Part shown: in pieces, positions 1-11,713 of the stretch | How the letters are laid out: each line of letters starts with the position of its first letter | Position numbering within the stretch: the stretch's first letter is position 1 | Source: Brachypodium distachyon | Taxonomy: Eukaryota > Streptophyta > Magnoliopsida > Poales > Poaceae | DNA: 64,000 bases | Direction of reading: 5' to 3' | Assembly (NCBI RefSeq): GCF_000005505.3 | Contig: NC_016133.3 | Coordinates: 32,574,737 to 32,638,736, forward strand | The notes under the pieces: model-generated | The model's input: only the letters and a program-made list of their open reading frames with translations | Database searches by the model: none | What the model was told of the DNA's origin: nothing | Position numbers and translations under genes: made by a program

Positions 1-3000
1 TGCCTAACTCGGGCTTTCTGACACTATCTGCGCTATTCAGAGTTTCAGGTGAGTTGGCCTAATAAAACGCATAGGAATAGCAAAAGTTAGGAGCAAATGT
101 CACGTGTGCGGGCTTTTACACGATATTAGAGCATATTAGGCACGGGAACTATGAGGTGATCCGGGCATACAAGAAATATTTGGTATATGGTGAAAATATT
201 CCCTCCAAAATCCCACGAGATGCCCAACTGACAGAAAGAGACCACGCAAGTCAATTTTTTTAATTTCGTCTTTTAATATTACGATTGGCCGGGATTTGAA
301 CTAAAGAGTTTGTGCTCCGATGCCATATTGAATTGCATGTATTAGACAGTTTAATCAAAAGTCCAAACTAATAGAAAGAGACAGTCAATATATTTCATCA
401 GTGTCAATGACTAATTATGAAGTGAAATCGTGAATACAAAAAGAAAGTCCTGCGAAAATTTACTTTTGCGGACCGTGAAAAGAACATAGAAGAAGTGGCA
501 AAAAAAATTAGCCCCTCGTTCCTACGGATCATGGGCGTGTCAGCTGACACCGATGACCGTCGTCCAAACCTTTATAAAAGCAACCTAAATATTAAATTGA
601 CCCTAGTGAAAAATACACATAAGTTACTTCTACTAGGTTATTGACACCAATAATGGTATATCCTGGATTCGCCCCTGCTGCGGATTACACATCAAACACA
701 TCTTCTCATTAAAATGTGAATGTGTTGTAGGAGTACATTCTAAGGTCCACACGTGATGTTGTTTTTCTGAACTTTGTAGACCCAGTTTCTAAATTATTAT
801 TTTTTAAACAAAGAGTGCAAGTGAAATCGGGAGCCAAACGTCCTCACTGATATCAAAGTCGTGTTTTTCTCTTAGGGAATGGATATGAATTTTTCAGATT
901 TAGTTCTAAACAAAAAAAAAAGCTGAGATATGAACTTATGTTAATTTACTATAGAATTGAGAACATATCATGGAAAAAATATGACCTGAATCAGCGTGCT
1001 TAATTGGTGTGCTCGAAATCAAATGCAACGCAATGATGGGCACGGTTCCGCCGAGTTAATTTCACTTATTGGTGTGCTCAGTAGGTCCTAAACTCCAGCC
1101 TGGGATTAAATCTTCAAACTTTACATGTTTGCCTCCGATTCAATGTGTCACGGCATACGGAGTACTCAACATTTTTTAGAATTTGTAAAATGTGGTTTGT
1201 ACAAAGTGTTCTCATTGAAGAGCGACCTTTTGCGGGATATTTTGTTTCCATACTTCGAGGGATACTGAAATGAATGGTTCGATCCCTCGCTCAGGTCCCA
1301 GGGCGTCAGAAACTCAGAACCAGATGCTCCAAACCGTTGCTCCTACCTCTCATCTGCCATGCAGTGCAGATGCATCGCGGGACCCCGATTGACTGTCCTG
1401 TCCTCCATTCTTTTGCCATCAAGAACACAGGTAGGGGCTGTCTGTACTACGGCGCCTCTGCCACTGCACTCCAGTACTCAACTACCACGCCAGCACAGTG
1501 GCAGCAGCATCTACCTGGTCCTTTGTTTGCATACCGCTGCTGTTGTCTCCTTGCTGCGCTAACTACCGAGGAGATGACGACAGGAGCAGCCCGCTGGGAT
1601 TCTTCCGTCCCCGAAGGATGACAACAAAAGAACTCGCTCCGATCACGGTGCGCTGCCGTTGAATCTTATCTTTTCAGATGTAATAACCGCCGGGAATCTG
1701 GCGCTGGCCGGGACTCTGCTGCTAGCTTTGCCGAGCCAGGAACGGTTCCTGCGGTGATACCGGCCGCGTGGATTAATGAAGTTTGTCGCGGAATAATCAC
1801 GGGGATGTCCATGAATGCGGCAACCATGTCATTTCTGCGTTGTCGATCGATTCCATCCCAATTCCCAGGCCGGCTCTCCCGAGCAAACTTTACAGCTCCG
1901 GATTGGCGACGAGCAGGAGAAGCCAAATTAACCACACGCGTGCCTCTTGCGACGAGCAGGATTTTTCTGGCTGTCATGCATAGAAGAGACCACGCGTAAA
2001 TTAATTTCTCAACTCACCATGTAGCAACATGCATGTGACACCAAAAGAACGACTGTTTGGATGCAAGGAACTAAAGCCCGGACGATCGACACCATGCGCA
2101 GTTTCATAGTATATACCTTTTCTGCTTCTCTAATTTGGATCTCACTGTCTCGTAATCCTCAATGATATAGGAGGTTAAGTTCCTCATGCAATACCTAAAC
2201 TAGTACTACAGAATCTAAGAATATTGCAAACGTAGATCAACGTAGGATCGGCGGGCAGGCTAGAGGTTGGTTGGTAGAATCGTGCGAGAGAACGGAGAGA
2301 TTCTGGGTGCCCCTGCTCTGCGGATATGTTGTCTACCTAACTCGATCCAGTCCAAATCCAGGAACAGAACAAACCATTCGTGCAGGCCTCCCTGAACTGT
2401 CAATTCAAGAGGAATCTCCCCTGCTGTCTCCGACCCTGATAAAAACCTGTATCGACGGGGGGCAACGCCTGAAACTCCCCAGTGATTTCGATTTGGCAAA
2501 TGGCAGGGTTGCTCCTGCCCATGCTGGCCCCTACATGGACGCAGGCAGGTGCTTTTTGCCAATCGATTTCATATTTTTTCAGTCGGTGCTCTGGTTGGAC
2601 ACAAAAGACACCGTGCATGACAGAACAAGAAGAATCAGTTGCTCTGCTCGTGGAGTATATCTTTAGCATTATCTTGATTTTGACATTTCTTAATTAAGTA
2701 AGCTTCTGGATGTGTGTGTTTATAAAAATAAGACGCATCATCTGCTGTGTCCAGTAGGTCAGAGGAATAAGCGAGGGGTTGGTTGTCCGTTGGTTAACAA
2801 GAGATGAGTCTACTTTCTTCGTTTCTTATCTCTTTATTTCTATTTTTTTTAATTGCATTTTTAATTGCTAACAACATTTGCCACGTGGTTCTTTATTTCT
2901 ACTCATAATTTTGCAGGAAGTATCATATTATTTTAAAACCTTCTTTACTGTGGAAAAATATATCCCATGATAAAAAGCGCCGAGACAACACACAGTTTGG

Positions 3001-3275
3001 AATTGTTGGATCAGCGATATACCATCAGCCCACGTTATCTTTATTTTTCCTCGTATAAAAGACTCAATTGGTGGCGGCTGTCCGTCACCATTGGACCGCG
3101 TGCTTTGATTTTTTTTAATTGTTTGGTAATGTAGCACAAATCATCTTCACTCCTATAAAGACTCAATTGGCGTGGTGTCAGTCCGTCATCATTAGACCGA
3201 GTCCCTCGATAAAAAAAAATTCCCTCCTTTGTTGATTTGGCACAATTCAATCAGATCAAAAAGATATAAAATATA
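1..3275. other. Intergenic DNA, no gene recognised
   Basis: AT-rich intergenic sequence. The reading frames in it are short, overlap on both strands and match no family I recognise. A GGTTCGATCCC string near 1279 resembles a tRNA or SINE B-box, but no A-box or cloverleaf lies around it. I see nothing else that I can support. Confidence 0.5.
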
Positions 3276-3390
3276 CTTTCTCTCCGTCTCATATTAAGTG
3301 ACTCAAATTTGTTCAAATATGGATGTATCAATGCTTAAAAATCGTCTAGATGCATGTAATAAAAAGTCACTTAATATGGGACTGATGGTG
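3276..3390. mobile_element. Stowaway-type MITE (115 bp)
   Basis: The ends are imperfect inverted repeats, with CTCCGTCTCATATTAAGTGA on the left and the complementary TCACTTAATATGGGACTGAT on the right. The element is flanked by TA dinucleotides at 3274-3275 and 3391-3392. Short length, hairpin form, a CTCCGTC-like terminus and a TA target site are the marks of Stowaway (Tc1/Mariner-derived) elements in grasses. It has no coding capacity. Confidence 0.75.
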
Positions 3391-3415
3391 TATATGAAAT
3401 CACCAATTAATATTG

Positions 3416-3497
3416 CACCATCCGTCCCAAATTAACTGACGTGGGTTTGTCTAGATTCTTATACAAATCCACGTCACTTAATTTGGGACGGAAGGAG
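3416..3497. mobile_element. Stowaway-type MITE (about 82 bp)
   Basis: The arms pair as CCGTCCCAAATTAACTGACG and CGTCACTTAATTTGGGACGG, leaving a short AT-rich loop. The right end reads GGAAGGAG followed by TA, the usual Stowaway terminus and target. The left terminus is slightly degenerate. It lies only 25 bp from the preceding MITE. Confidence 0.75.
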
Positions 3498-3703
3498 TAC
3501 AACATTCTTTTCAAACATATTATTTTTTATTCCGTTGTAGCGTACGAGTATTGTCCTAGTTGACTAGTGTTTGGCTTTAGAGCGAGGTGGAATGGAATGA
3601 AACGATTCTATTCCTATAGTAATGGAATGTAATGGAACGGTTCTACTTTTTTATATCCTAAGAACTAAACACTTTAATCACCGGTTCCACTTGAAACCAA
3701 CTC

Positions 3704-3966
3704 TGTGACACACTGGTCTACGGCTTAATAGGATTGATAGAATACTCATATCAACAAGGTATATCTTCTTTTTTGGGAGCCCATCTGAAAAGAACCTGAA
3801 AGTTAAGCGAGCTTGGCCGAGAGAAATTTGAGGATGAGTGACCAACCCGGAAGTTTCTCCCAGGAGTGTATGTGTGAGCACAAAGTGCGCTGGAAAGACA
3901 TGTGTTGGTCTGTGGGGCTTCTCTTGAAGCCTATAGAGCTGTCAGGAGTGAAGCTAGGGCATTACA
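3704..3966 (+). repeat. Cassandra left LTR
   Basis: 263 bp, TGTGACACAC to TTACA. It is nearly colinear with the right LTR but lacks that copy's 28-bp internal duplication. The scattered mismatches between the two LTRs show that the insertion is not recent. Confidence 0.9.
3775..3866 (+). other. 5S-rRNA-like segment in left LTR
   Basis: The order of motifs matches plant 5S rRNA: GGAGCCCATCTGAA, then AGTTAAGCGAGCTTGG (box A region), CGAGAG, and a GGATGAGTGACC box C-like stretch followed by GGAAGT. Box C has one change from the usual GGATGGGTGACC. It is an element-borne derivative and not a 5S rRNA gene: many positions differ and the true 5S termini are absent. Confidence 0.85.
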
Positions 3967-3969
3967 GAT

Positions 3970-3981
3970 TGGTATCAGAGC
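3970..3981 (+). other. Primer-binding site (tRNA-Met type)
   Basis: TGGTATCAGAGC begins 3 bp after the left LTR. This is the standard plant retrotransposon PBS complementary to the 3' end of initiator tRNA-Met. Confidence 0.9.
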
Positions 3982-4130
3982 CGACCCTTGCGGTTACCGA
4001 CGTGCGGATCAGGTGTGCGGACATGAGGACATGTGCCGGCACTGGACGCATATGGGCGTGTGCCAAGAGGAAACGATCTGGCTTGGGCATATGACTGACA
4101 AGGATGTCAGGTCCTTTGAGGAGGGGTGTG

Positions 4131-4422
4131 TGTGACACACTGTCCTACGGCTTAATAAGATTGATAGAATACTCATATCAACAAGGTATACCTAGAATAC
4201 TCATATCAACAAGGTATACCTTCTTCTTCGGGAGCCCATCCGAAAGGAACCTCAAAGCTAAGCGAGCTTGGCCGAGAGCAATATTTGAGGATGGGTGACC
4301 GAGACGGAAGTTTCTCCCGGGAACGCATGAGTGAGGACAAAGTGCGCTGAAAAGACATGTGTTGTTTGTGGGGCCAGTCTTGAAGCTTAGAGAGCTGTCA
4401 GGAGTGACGCTGGGATGTTACA
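4131..4422 (+). repeat. Cassandra right LTR
   Basis: 292 bp. A 28-bp segment (GAATACTCATATCAACAAGG and on) is tandemly duplicated at 4167-4194 and 4195-4222, which accounts for nearly all of the extra length over the left LTR. It ends TGTTACA, followed at once by the AACTC target duplication. Confidence 0.9.
4230..4322 (+). other. 5S-rRNA-like segment in right LTR
   Basis: The block structure is the same as in the left LTR, but this copy keeps an exact GGATGGGTGACC box C and the GCTAAGCGAGCTTGG box A region. It therefore preserves the internal Pol III promoter elements better than the left copy. Transcriptional activity cannot be judged from sequence. Confidence 0.85.
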
Positions 4423-4602
4423 AACTCACTCCAATTTTTTTTTTTATGAATGAGATGGTTAAGCATATTGGGAAAAAATTCCCTTTAGAGGAATCCATTT
4501 TAGTTTTCTACTCCCTATGTTCTAGGAACGAAACACAGGAATCATTTCGACTTTTGAAACAATTTCAGTACATTTTTACTCCATAATTTCAAGCAAACAC
4601 TA

Positions 4603-6330
4603 CCTAAAGGAGGCGCAGAAGTTTTAGGCAGACGCTGCAGCTGCTGGCACAAGTGGATGTAGTAACTCGAGTGAAGAACTATGATGTTCAAAGATTGCTA
4701 TGCAACGAGTTTTTTCTATTCTGAGCGCTGTTATTCATACGATCTATAAAGCTCGGTATGATTTTAGTACACGTTGCATAGCAATAGCAATCTTTGTACC
4801 CGCAAAAAAAAAGCATAGCAATCTTTGATGGAACAATATGCTAGAGCAAGAGAGTCCACATGATTGTCCATTAATTGGACAGAAACCACATCTTCAAGTG
4901 TCGAATGTGTACTTAGTTTCTCTATGGGACTCGGCCACATGTCAAGGTGTGATAGATCGGAGCAGCTCCGGTTGATTTGCATTTCCCATACCAATTTTTT
5001 ACTGCACAAAACATGTGAGATCATTTCTCAAATGAAAGACTATTTTAAACAAGCAACGAACATCACGAAGGTACGTACTACTAGGTCAAAACGGATCGGT
5101 TTCTTCCTTCCCGTGCTTATTTTTACAGCTCTTCCCGTCCCGTGCTTAATCTCTAAGAAATGCCGTGTTGGAGTAATGGTGATACTCATCTGGAATTGGA
5201 TCAATCTACGGCTGGCAGAATTAACTAAATAATTAAATTACGAAAAAAACAACAACGAGGACGGGTAAACCCAGTGACTCCAGATTTTACCGTTTTACCC
5301 CTACTGGCTCGGGGACAGGACGATTGGGAAGAACGACGAGCAACGGGTCGATGGAGAGACGTAGGCAGGGGAAATTGGAGGCGTGCGAGGACGGAAGAGG
5401 AAGAAAAACCATCCAGCGCCGTCCAAAGAAAAATAAAATGAGCTTCTATGATGCAAGCAAAGAAAGGCAGCACAAAAGCTTGCAAGAGACGCTAGGAGGA
5501 CGTACTAGGACCACGGCCACGTCACCTGCCTGCGAAACGAGCCGGACAGTCAAGCAAGCAATCGAAAATAAATGTGTAGAGCCAAATTTCCAGGCCAAAT
5601 CCAGGATATGCAGACATAAATGGAGGCAAGCGATTAAAGGCTGCCAAATTAAATGGATACGATCGATATCTAGCTGTGCGCAAAATTTCGCTCGGGACAC
5701 ATAAACTTTACTTTATGGTCTACTCAGTTATTGCTGCATATCCTAGGAGATGTGAAGCATTGGCTGGTGCATGCACCGTATAATTGTATTTGGAAATAAT
5801 TTAAATTTGTATACTTGTGTACATGTACGTATATCATATTTCCACAAATGAATTTTTCTCACCGCAATAATCCGATGATGAATAGCATCCATCTTTTTGC
5901 CGTTGGGGTATTGAAATCACCCCCTTGTATAATTTAATGATTTTGCTAGAAATTGGATACGGGTGTTGATGACCTTCATCGTATTCGAGAGAGCCATGGC
6001 TTTCCCTTGGTGATCATGCATGTTATCTTGTACCAATGTGTGTTAACGAAGAAATATATCTGTTTTGTGAGTGATCACACATATTATTAAGTTGGGTTGA
6101 TCCTTCGCATGCTAAATGTTTGCAGCCAGAAATCACAAGTTGCAAAATTCGTTTGTCGTCGTCTATACCAACAACATTGACGCGCATTGTGTTGGAAACT
6201 AAACAGAAAAAATAAAATAAATGCAAGCCAAGCAGTAAATGTATGAAATTTTTTTCTTTTGAGCTGAATGCACGCATAATTTTAACTGCCTTCATCTAGA
6301 ACGGATATGTAAAAGTCAAATACTCCCTCC
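4603..6330. other. Intergenic DNA upstream of the kinase gene
   Basis: No gene recognised. It includes a 16-18 bp A-tailed micro-insertion at about 4797-4814, flanked by a 13-bp direct repeat (ATAGCAATCTTTG at 4784-4796 and 4815-4827). Reading frames in 5.2-5.7 kb run on both strands and match no known family. Confidence 0.5.
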
Positions 6331-6480
6331 GTCTCAAAATGAATGAAATGAATTTGTATATAAGAGGTAAAATATTATAGACGATGACAAAATCATCCAG
6401 CGGCAGTCTCAAAATGAATGAAACGAATTTATATAGAAGGGGTAAAATATTCTAGACGACCACAAAATCATCCAGCGGCA
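6331..6480. repeat. Two tandem copies of a 75-bp repeat
   Basis: Copy 1 (6331-6405) and copy 2 (6406-6480) both begin GTCTCAAAATGAATGAAA and end AATCATCCAGCGGCA, with a handful of mismatches. The left copy is preceded by TACTCCCTCC, a Stowaway terminus, so the repeat seems to come from one arm of a MITE. It lies about 550 bp upstream of the kinase start codon. Confidence 0.85.
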
Positions 6481-6874
6481 TCCATCTGTCGAAGTAAATC
6501 TCCACATTTCTACAACGGCTAGACGAAATACTCACAACCAGCGTACACCGCTAGACGCCCATAGACGCATGATACAGTGTATAAACCCCATCGTATACAG
6601 AAACGGCTGGCTAGCTGGCTGCCTTGCGGGGCCCACGCGCAGCCCCGGGCGGACGGACCCCATCGGTCTACTCTACTGCCTCCCCCCTTCGTCACTGCGG
6701 CCTCAGTTTTAGTCCTCTCTCCCCGCGGACTCCTCCTCCCTCCGCTCCTCCGGCGATACGCGTACGTTACCGGCCATTTCATCGCGCGGCGCACCTCAGC
6801 ATAGATATCCTCCGCCGCTTCGCCCCGCATTAATGCTTGGGCTGCGCCCCGTCGTCCCGTTCCTGGGGTTCCCC

Positions 6875-6882
6875 CTATAAGT
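6875..6882 (+). promoter_or_regulatory. Possible TATA box of the kinase gene
   Basis: CTATAAGT lies about 150 bp upstream of the start codon in a C/T-rich stretch. It implies transcription starting near 6905 and a 5' UTR of about 120 nt. This is inferred from position and motif only. Confidence 0.45.
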
Positions 6883-7025
6883 CCCAGCCCCTCCCCCAGT
6901 TCTCCCCTCGCTTCGTCCTGTGTCCTTCGCCTTCCTTCCCCCAAAACCCGCCGCATTTCCTGTGGGCTGGTAGGTAGGCGTGTTGCGGGGGTTGCCTCCG
7001 GTGATCGGCGCCGGGGGGGCCAGCC

Positions 7026-10000
7026 ATGGGGCAGTGCTACGCGAAGAACGTACACGTCGATGGGGATGGGGGCGAGGGTGGCGGTGGCGTTGGCAGTGGG
7101 GTGACGACCACCATCTCGGTGTCCGCCGCCGCCGCCGGGCACGAGGCGGCGGCGGTTGTGGGGGAGAGTGCGGGAGGAGGTGGGAGGCGGAGCAGCAGGC
7201 CGTCGCCGGCGGGGACGCCGCGGAGGGGGAGGTCCGGGGCGACCCCGGCGAGGACTTCGGTGGCGGGGAGCCCCTGGGCGGCCAGCCCGCTCCCCGAGGG
7301 CATCGCGCCGTCCCCCGCGACGTCCGCGTCCACGCCCAGGCGCTTCTTCCGGCGCCCCTTCCCTCCGCCGTCCCCGGCCAAGCACATCAAGGCGTCCCTG
7401 GCGCGCCGCCTCGGCCACCGCTCCCCGGCGTCTTCCGCGGCGCAGTCGCAGGCGCAGGCGGCCAGGCCGCAGGTCGCGATCCCGGAGCACGCGGGCGGCA
7501 GCGGCGGCGGCGGAGAGGTGGAGAGGGAGCTCGACAAGAGCTTCGGCTACGACCGCCACTTCGCCGCCAAGTACGAGCTGGGAAAGGAGGTGGGTCGCGG
7601 CCACTTCGGCCACACCTGTCTCGCGCGTGCCCGCAAGGGGGACATGAAAGGCCAAGTCCTCGCTGTCAAGGTCATCTCCAAAGCCAAGGTCGAACTCATT
7701 CACGCTCATCTCTTCCTTAATGCATGATCTTTTTAGTGTCAACCAATTCAGCTAGTCCTAGAGAAGGCCATCGACCGAAAATCTTGCTTTTCAGTTGTTT
7801 ACTTGATGAATGGGAATTATTTGTTAGTTTTGCAACAAGAATTTAGCAACTCGGCAATGCTACTAGCACAGGCATTGCATTGTATAACATTTGTTTCTTT
7901 TTCTGCTTTGCATAACGAGGTAGGGCATTCGTAAGCGCATTGGCATTTGCTGGGAGGTGAGAAGGGCAGAGATCTTGTTTCAACAATGCTGCAGTTGATA
8001 TTTTGTCTTTTATCATGATCTAAGTTATTAAGTTTTGTGTGAGATCCCCCTGTTATCTTGTCAAATGGTAGAAGCATTGTAGCTGGGGAAGTTGGGAGAC
8101 AGTACACCTGTTAGAGTCCAGTAGTTCTTGAATCCATACCGTGGCACTCTGATGGTATGATCAGAGCCACAAGCAAATGTAGGAAAAAGGTTTGGGAGGT
8201 AATCAGTTAAATATGCATACTTAGATTCTTGGGGGATTGCGAAAGTTGAGCATATGCTGATTAGTTTCAACTGTTGACCGCTTGTATTGCCCTTCGGGGA
8301 CTAATAATATGATTCAAACAATCTTTTGTTTCTTATTGTTGCTTCTTCATTTTTACTCTGCGAATTGTCGATAAAACCTAGTAGACAATGCCGCTATGAA
8401 AATTCTACGTGCACGTATACGTGCATGCCAGCATTGATGTTTCTCATGCACGTAATTGTCGTTTTCTTCTGTGAGCGTTATTGCTTATATTGATTACTGA
8501 CTATTTTGGTCTGCTAGTCTCCAGTGTGGACTACTAGTTACTTAAATGATTCGAACCCTAGACATATCTATAAAGTTTAATGCATCTCTCGTTCTCATAT
8601 TGTTTTTTTATTTGTATTTGATACAATTATCTTCCCTGTCATCACATAAGGTATGAATCTCGTTCCCTGACAGCTTTGATCCTATGATGATAGAAGCTAA
8701 TTAATACTGATATGGATCTTTCTTTAAGCTAAGCAGTTTAATAGGAAGATCAATCAGTTAGCAGCAAGTTCGCTTGTCTAGCTCGTTAGTTATAGAAATA
8801 ATAATGTCTCTGGGTTGTACGGCTACATGTTTCACGTTTTATTCTTTACAGCCTAATCTCAACATTTTGTTCTTCTCAAGCAGATGACAACTGCAATATC
8901 TATCGAGGATGTACGTAGAGAGGTCAAAATTCTGAAGGCTTTGTCAGGGCACTCCAATCTTGTAAAATTTTATGATGCATGTGAGGATGCTCTTAATGTC
9001 TACATTATAATGGAGTATGTTTTCTTATCTTACCTTCACTGTATCCATAAACTGTAATTTAATTTAATTTTTTGCAGAAGTGTGCATATTTTATTCTGTG
9101 TGTTCTATTATCGGATTGGCAGTATCTCACATTATGCAAAATTATAATGGTGGTTGATGTTTTCTGCCCTGTTTTTCACCAGGTTGTGTGAAGGGGGAGA
9201 GCTATTGGACAGAATTTTGTCCAGGTAGACCATTTTTCCTTCAGATACATTTTCGGAATAGCAAAGCAAGCATTGCTCTTATAAATTATTGGTATTTTTT
9301 TCAGAGGCGGGAGGTACACTGAAGTCGATGCCAAAGTTATTATTGGGCAGATATTAAGTGTAGTTGCTTTCTGCCATCTTCAGGGTGTTGTGCACCGAGA
9401 TTTGAAGCCAGAGGTCCGTAGAGCCTTGATTTGGTCTCTTTTGTGTCTATTATGCTCATTGAATTTAATTTGCTTTGTTATCAATATCGTGGTATTTTTG
9501 CAAATAATTCTGCCCTTGGTTTCTGATAATTTCACCCTTTATTTTGAGCAGAATTTCCTCTTCAGCACTCGTGAGGAACACTCGCCTATGAAGATCATCG
9601 ATTTTGGGCTCTCAGATTTTATAAGGCCAGGTACTGCCTCCACTCGGAGATTATGACCAATGAAATACTTCAAATGTTCTTTAAAAAAAATGTGTGCCAA
9701 AGTGGCAAGGCCTAATTTGATTGTTTTTACAGATGAAAGGCTGAATGATATTGTAGGTAGCGCATACTATGTTGCTCCAGAAGTCCTGCATCGGTCATAC
9801 AGCACAGAAGCAGACATGTGGAGCATCGGCGTTATAATTTATATCTTGCTGTGTGGTAGCAGGCCATTCTGGGCACGAACTGAGTCAGGAATTTTCCGCT
9901 CAGTGCTGAGGGCTGATCCGAATTTTGATGATTCACCATGGGCATCAATATCCCCTGAAGCTAAAGACTTTGTCAAAAGACTTCTTAATAAGGACTATAG

Positions 10001-11359
10001 GAAAAGAATGACTGCTGCACAAGCACTCTGTAAGTAGTGTCAAATACGGCTGTATCACTTTATAATCCCCCTTTTGAATTTCCATAGATTTTGATGATTT
10101 TCTTATGTACTGTTTGTGTATCCAGCTCACCCCTGGTTGCGACATGAGTGCCGCCCAATCCCTCTGGATATCTTGGTTTTCAGGTTGGTTAAGGCATATC
10201 TCCGTTCTACGCCTTTCAAACGGGCAGCATTGAAGGTTTGCTCTTTACCATGTTCTTTTCAATATGTAAACAGGGGGCTGTACTTCTTTCGATACTGATT
10301 CCGTGAGACTAAAATCTGCGCATTGAGTAGTATGTACAGGTCATCCATTTGAAATGTACCTCCTTTAATTCCTTGGAAAAATAGCTAGCTATGTTTAATA
10401 GACATATGGTGGGAGGTGCCAAAGATTGGCTGTGTGGTGTTCATATTATTATTGGCTGCAGTTGTCTTGCTAATACTATGTTGCCCAATTCGCTGTCTTA
10501 ATTTCTCCCTGGTCTATTTGACAGGCTCTGTCTAGAGCAATATCAGAAGATGAGCTTACCTACATCAGAGCGCAGTTCAACTTGTTAGAACCTAGAGATG
10601 GCCGAATATGTATTGAGAACTTCAGGATAGTAAGTGCTCTTATATTGTCAAGTCGGTTAGCAATTAAACTTTTCTGTTGGCTTGTTCACATTCTGATTTC
10701 CAATCATGTAATTATGATTTATTGAAGTGCTTTCCATTTGCGGGAGACTAAACTCGATACTTCTTTTTCATTCTTCAATTTATGTAGGCTCTTCTAAAGA
10801 ACTCTACTGAGGCTATGACAGAATCTAAAGTTCCTGAGATCTTGCTTTCGGTATGAAATGCCCTTGCTACGGCTCACCTCCCAATATCTTCGTTTGCACA
10901 CATATATGATAATTGATCATGATTTAATTTTACTCGTGTATTCCATTTCAGTTGGAGCCGCTTGCATATAGGCAAATGGACTTTGCGGAGTTCTGTACGG
11001 CGACAGTCAGCCCTTACCAACTGGAGGCTTCACCAAGGTGGGAAGAAATCGCGAACACCGCGTTTGAGTGCTTCGAGCAGGAAGGCAATCGTGTCATCAC
11101 AATCGAGGAGCTGGCTCTGGTATGCAGTAGTCGAACAAATCTGAGAGTGACATGAATCTTTCTTTGATCTCGTCTCGTGCGTCACTAATCAAAGGACTTC
11201 CCTTTCTGCATACAGGAAATGAATCTTACTTGCTCGGCGTTTTCTATCGTCCGCGACTGGATTAGACCGTCAGATGGAAAGCTTAGCTTTGTGGGCTACA
11301 CCAAATTTTTGCATGGGTTGACTATGCGCAGCAGCAATGCGAGGCGGCAGCAGCAGTGA
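7026..11359 (+). CDS. CDPK-related protein kinase (CRK), 11 exons, 636 aa
   Basis: A membrane-associated Ser/Thr kinase of the CDPK-related family. Exons: 7026-7688, 8884-9014, 9183-9224, 9305-9413, 9552-9630, 9733-10029, 10126-10235, 10525-10629, 10788-10850, 10952-11119, 11216-11359. All junctions are GT-AG and the phases join into 637 codons including the stop. The N-terminus MGQCYAKN has Gly2 and Cys4, suited to N-myristoylation and palmitoylation. A variable Pro/Ala/Gly/Ser-rich region runs to about residue 165. Kinase domain: Gly-rich loop GRGHFG, AVKVI lysine, HRDLKPEN catalytic loop split by intron 4, DFG in [10 protein letters not shown], and [11 protein letters not shown]. The C-terminal part has calmodulin-like, degenerate EF-hand segments ([33 protein letters not shown]). 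These lack full Ca-binding loops, which is usual for CRKs and separates them from true CDPKs. The family member was not assigned. Confidence 0.95.
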
Positions 11360-11713
11360 TCTGCTTCGCCTCGGTTGCTTAGGTTGCTTCAATCAATTGC
11401 TTTCATTGGTGGGGAGTTGGATGGATGGTGTTTTCTCCCTCTCTTTTCTTTTTGGTGGCTTAGCTTTTGTAGAGAGAGAAAAGAAAGAAACAGAAAATGT
11501 AAGTTCATAATGGAGTTTTAGAAGCAAAGATGTGGTTTTACCTCTGTTTTAGCACATCCTGTTGCTGTTACATCATTCTTAATCTGTCATATACATGGGC
11601 ACTGTACAGTGGCCCATACATGATTTGCTAACCTGCCTTCTACTGCATTTGTGTGTCCTACTCCTGGTAGCATCCCCTTGCTATTTGTCAAAGCAGCAGC
11701 AGCATAATTAGTA
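11360..11713 (+). other. 3' UTR and downstream sequence of the kinase gene
   Basis: T-rich, non-coding sequence follows the stop codon. No clean polyadenylation signal stands out. I see no further gene before the next MITE. Confidence 0.4.

Larger units (their letters stand above)
3704..4422 (+). mobile_element. Cassandra-type TRIM retrotransposon, complete
   Basis: A very short LTR retrotransposon without coding capacity. The LTRs (3704-3966 and 4131-4422) start TGTGACACAC and end TTACA. A 5-bp target duplication AACTC flanks the element exactly (3699-3703 and 4423-4427). A primer-binding site typical of initiator tRNA-Met (TGGTATCAGAGC) starts 3 bp inside the left LTR. A purine-rich tract (GAGGAGGGG) precedes the right LTR. 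Both LTRs contain a stretch recognisable as plant 5S rRNA, which is the defining feature of the Cassandra family. The internal domain is only about 164 bp, so it must depend on proteins from other elements. Confidence 0.92.
3565..4602. mobile_element. Older MITE-like element split by the Cassandra insertion
   Basis: The left flank begins TAGTGTTTGGC, and the right flank ends with its near inverse, GCAAACACTA. Both arms carry the AATGGAATG / GAAACNATTC type of sequence seen in some grass MITEs. The 719-bp TRIM element at 3704-4422 sits inside it, so the host element is the older insertion. I could not fix a target-site duplication, so the superfamily is unassigned and the exact ends are inferred. 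Confidence 0.4.

Noticed and set aside
1270..1300. GGTTCGATCCC as part of a tRNA gene
   Set aside because: No A-box, acceptor stem or cloverleaf can be drawn around it.
3775..3866. A genuine 5S rRNA gene
   Set aside because: It is inside an LTR, repeats in the second LTR, lacks the 5S ends and has many substitutions; Cassandra explains it.
6519..7742. 407-aa minus-strand frame over the kinase first exon
   Set aside because: It is an antisense shadow of GC-rich coding sequence; the plus-strand frame carries the kinase start and spliced kinase motifs.
9390..9656. Separate small gene starting at the HRDLKPE motif
   Set aside because: This is exon 4 of the kinase read through its intron; the next exon supplies NFLFSTREE.
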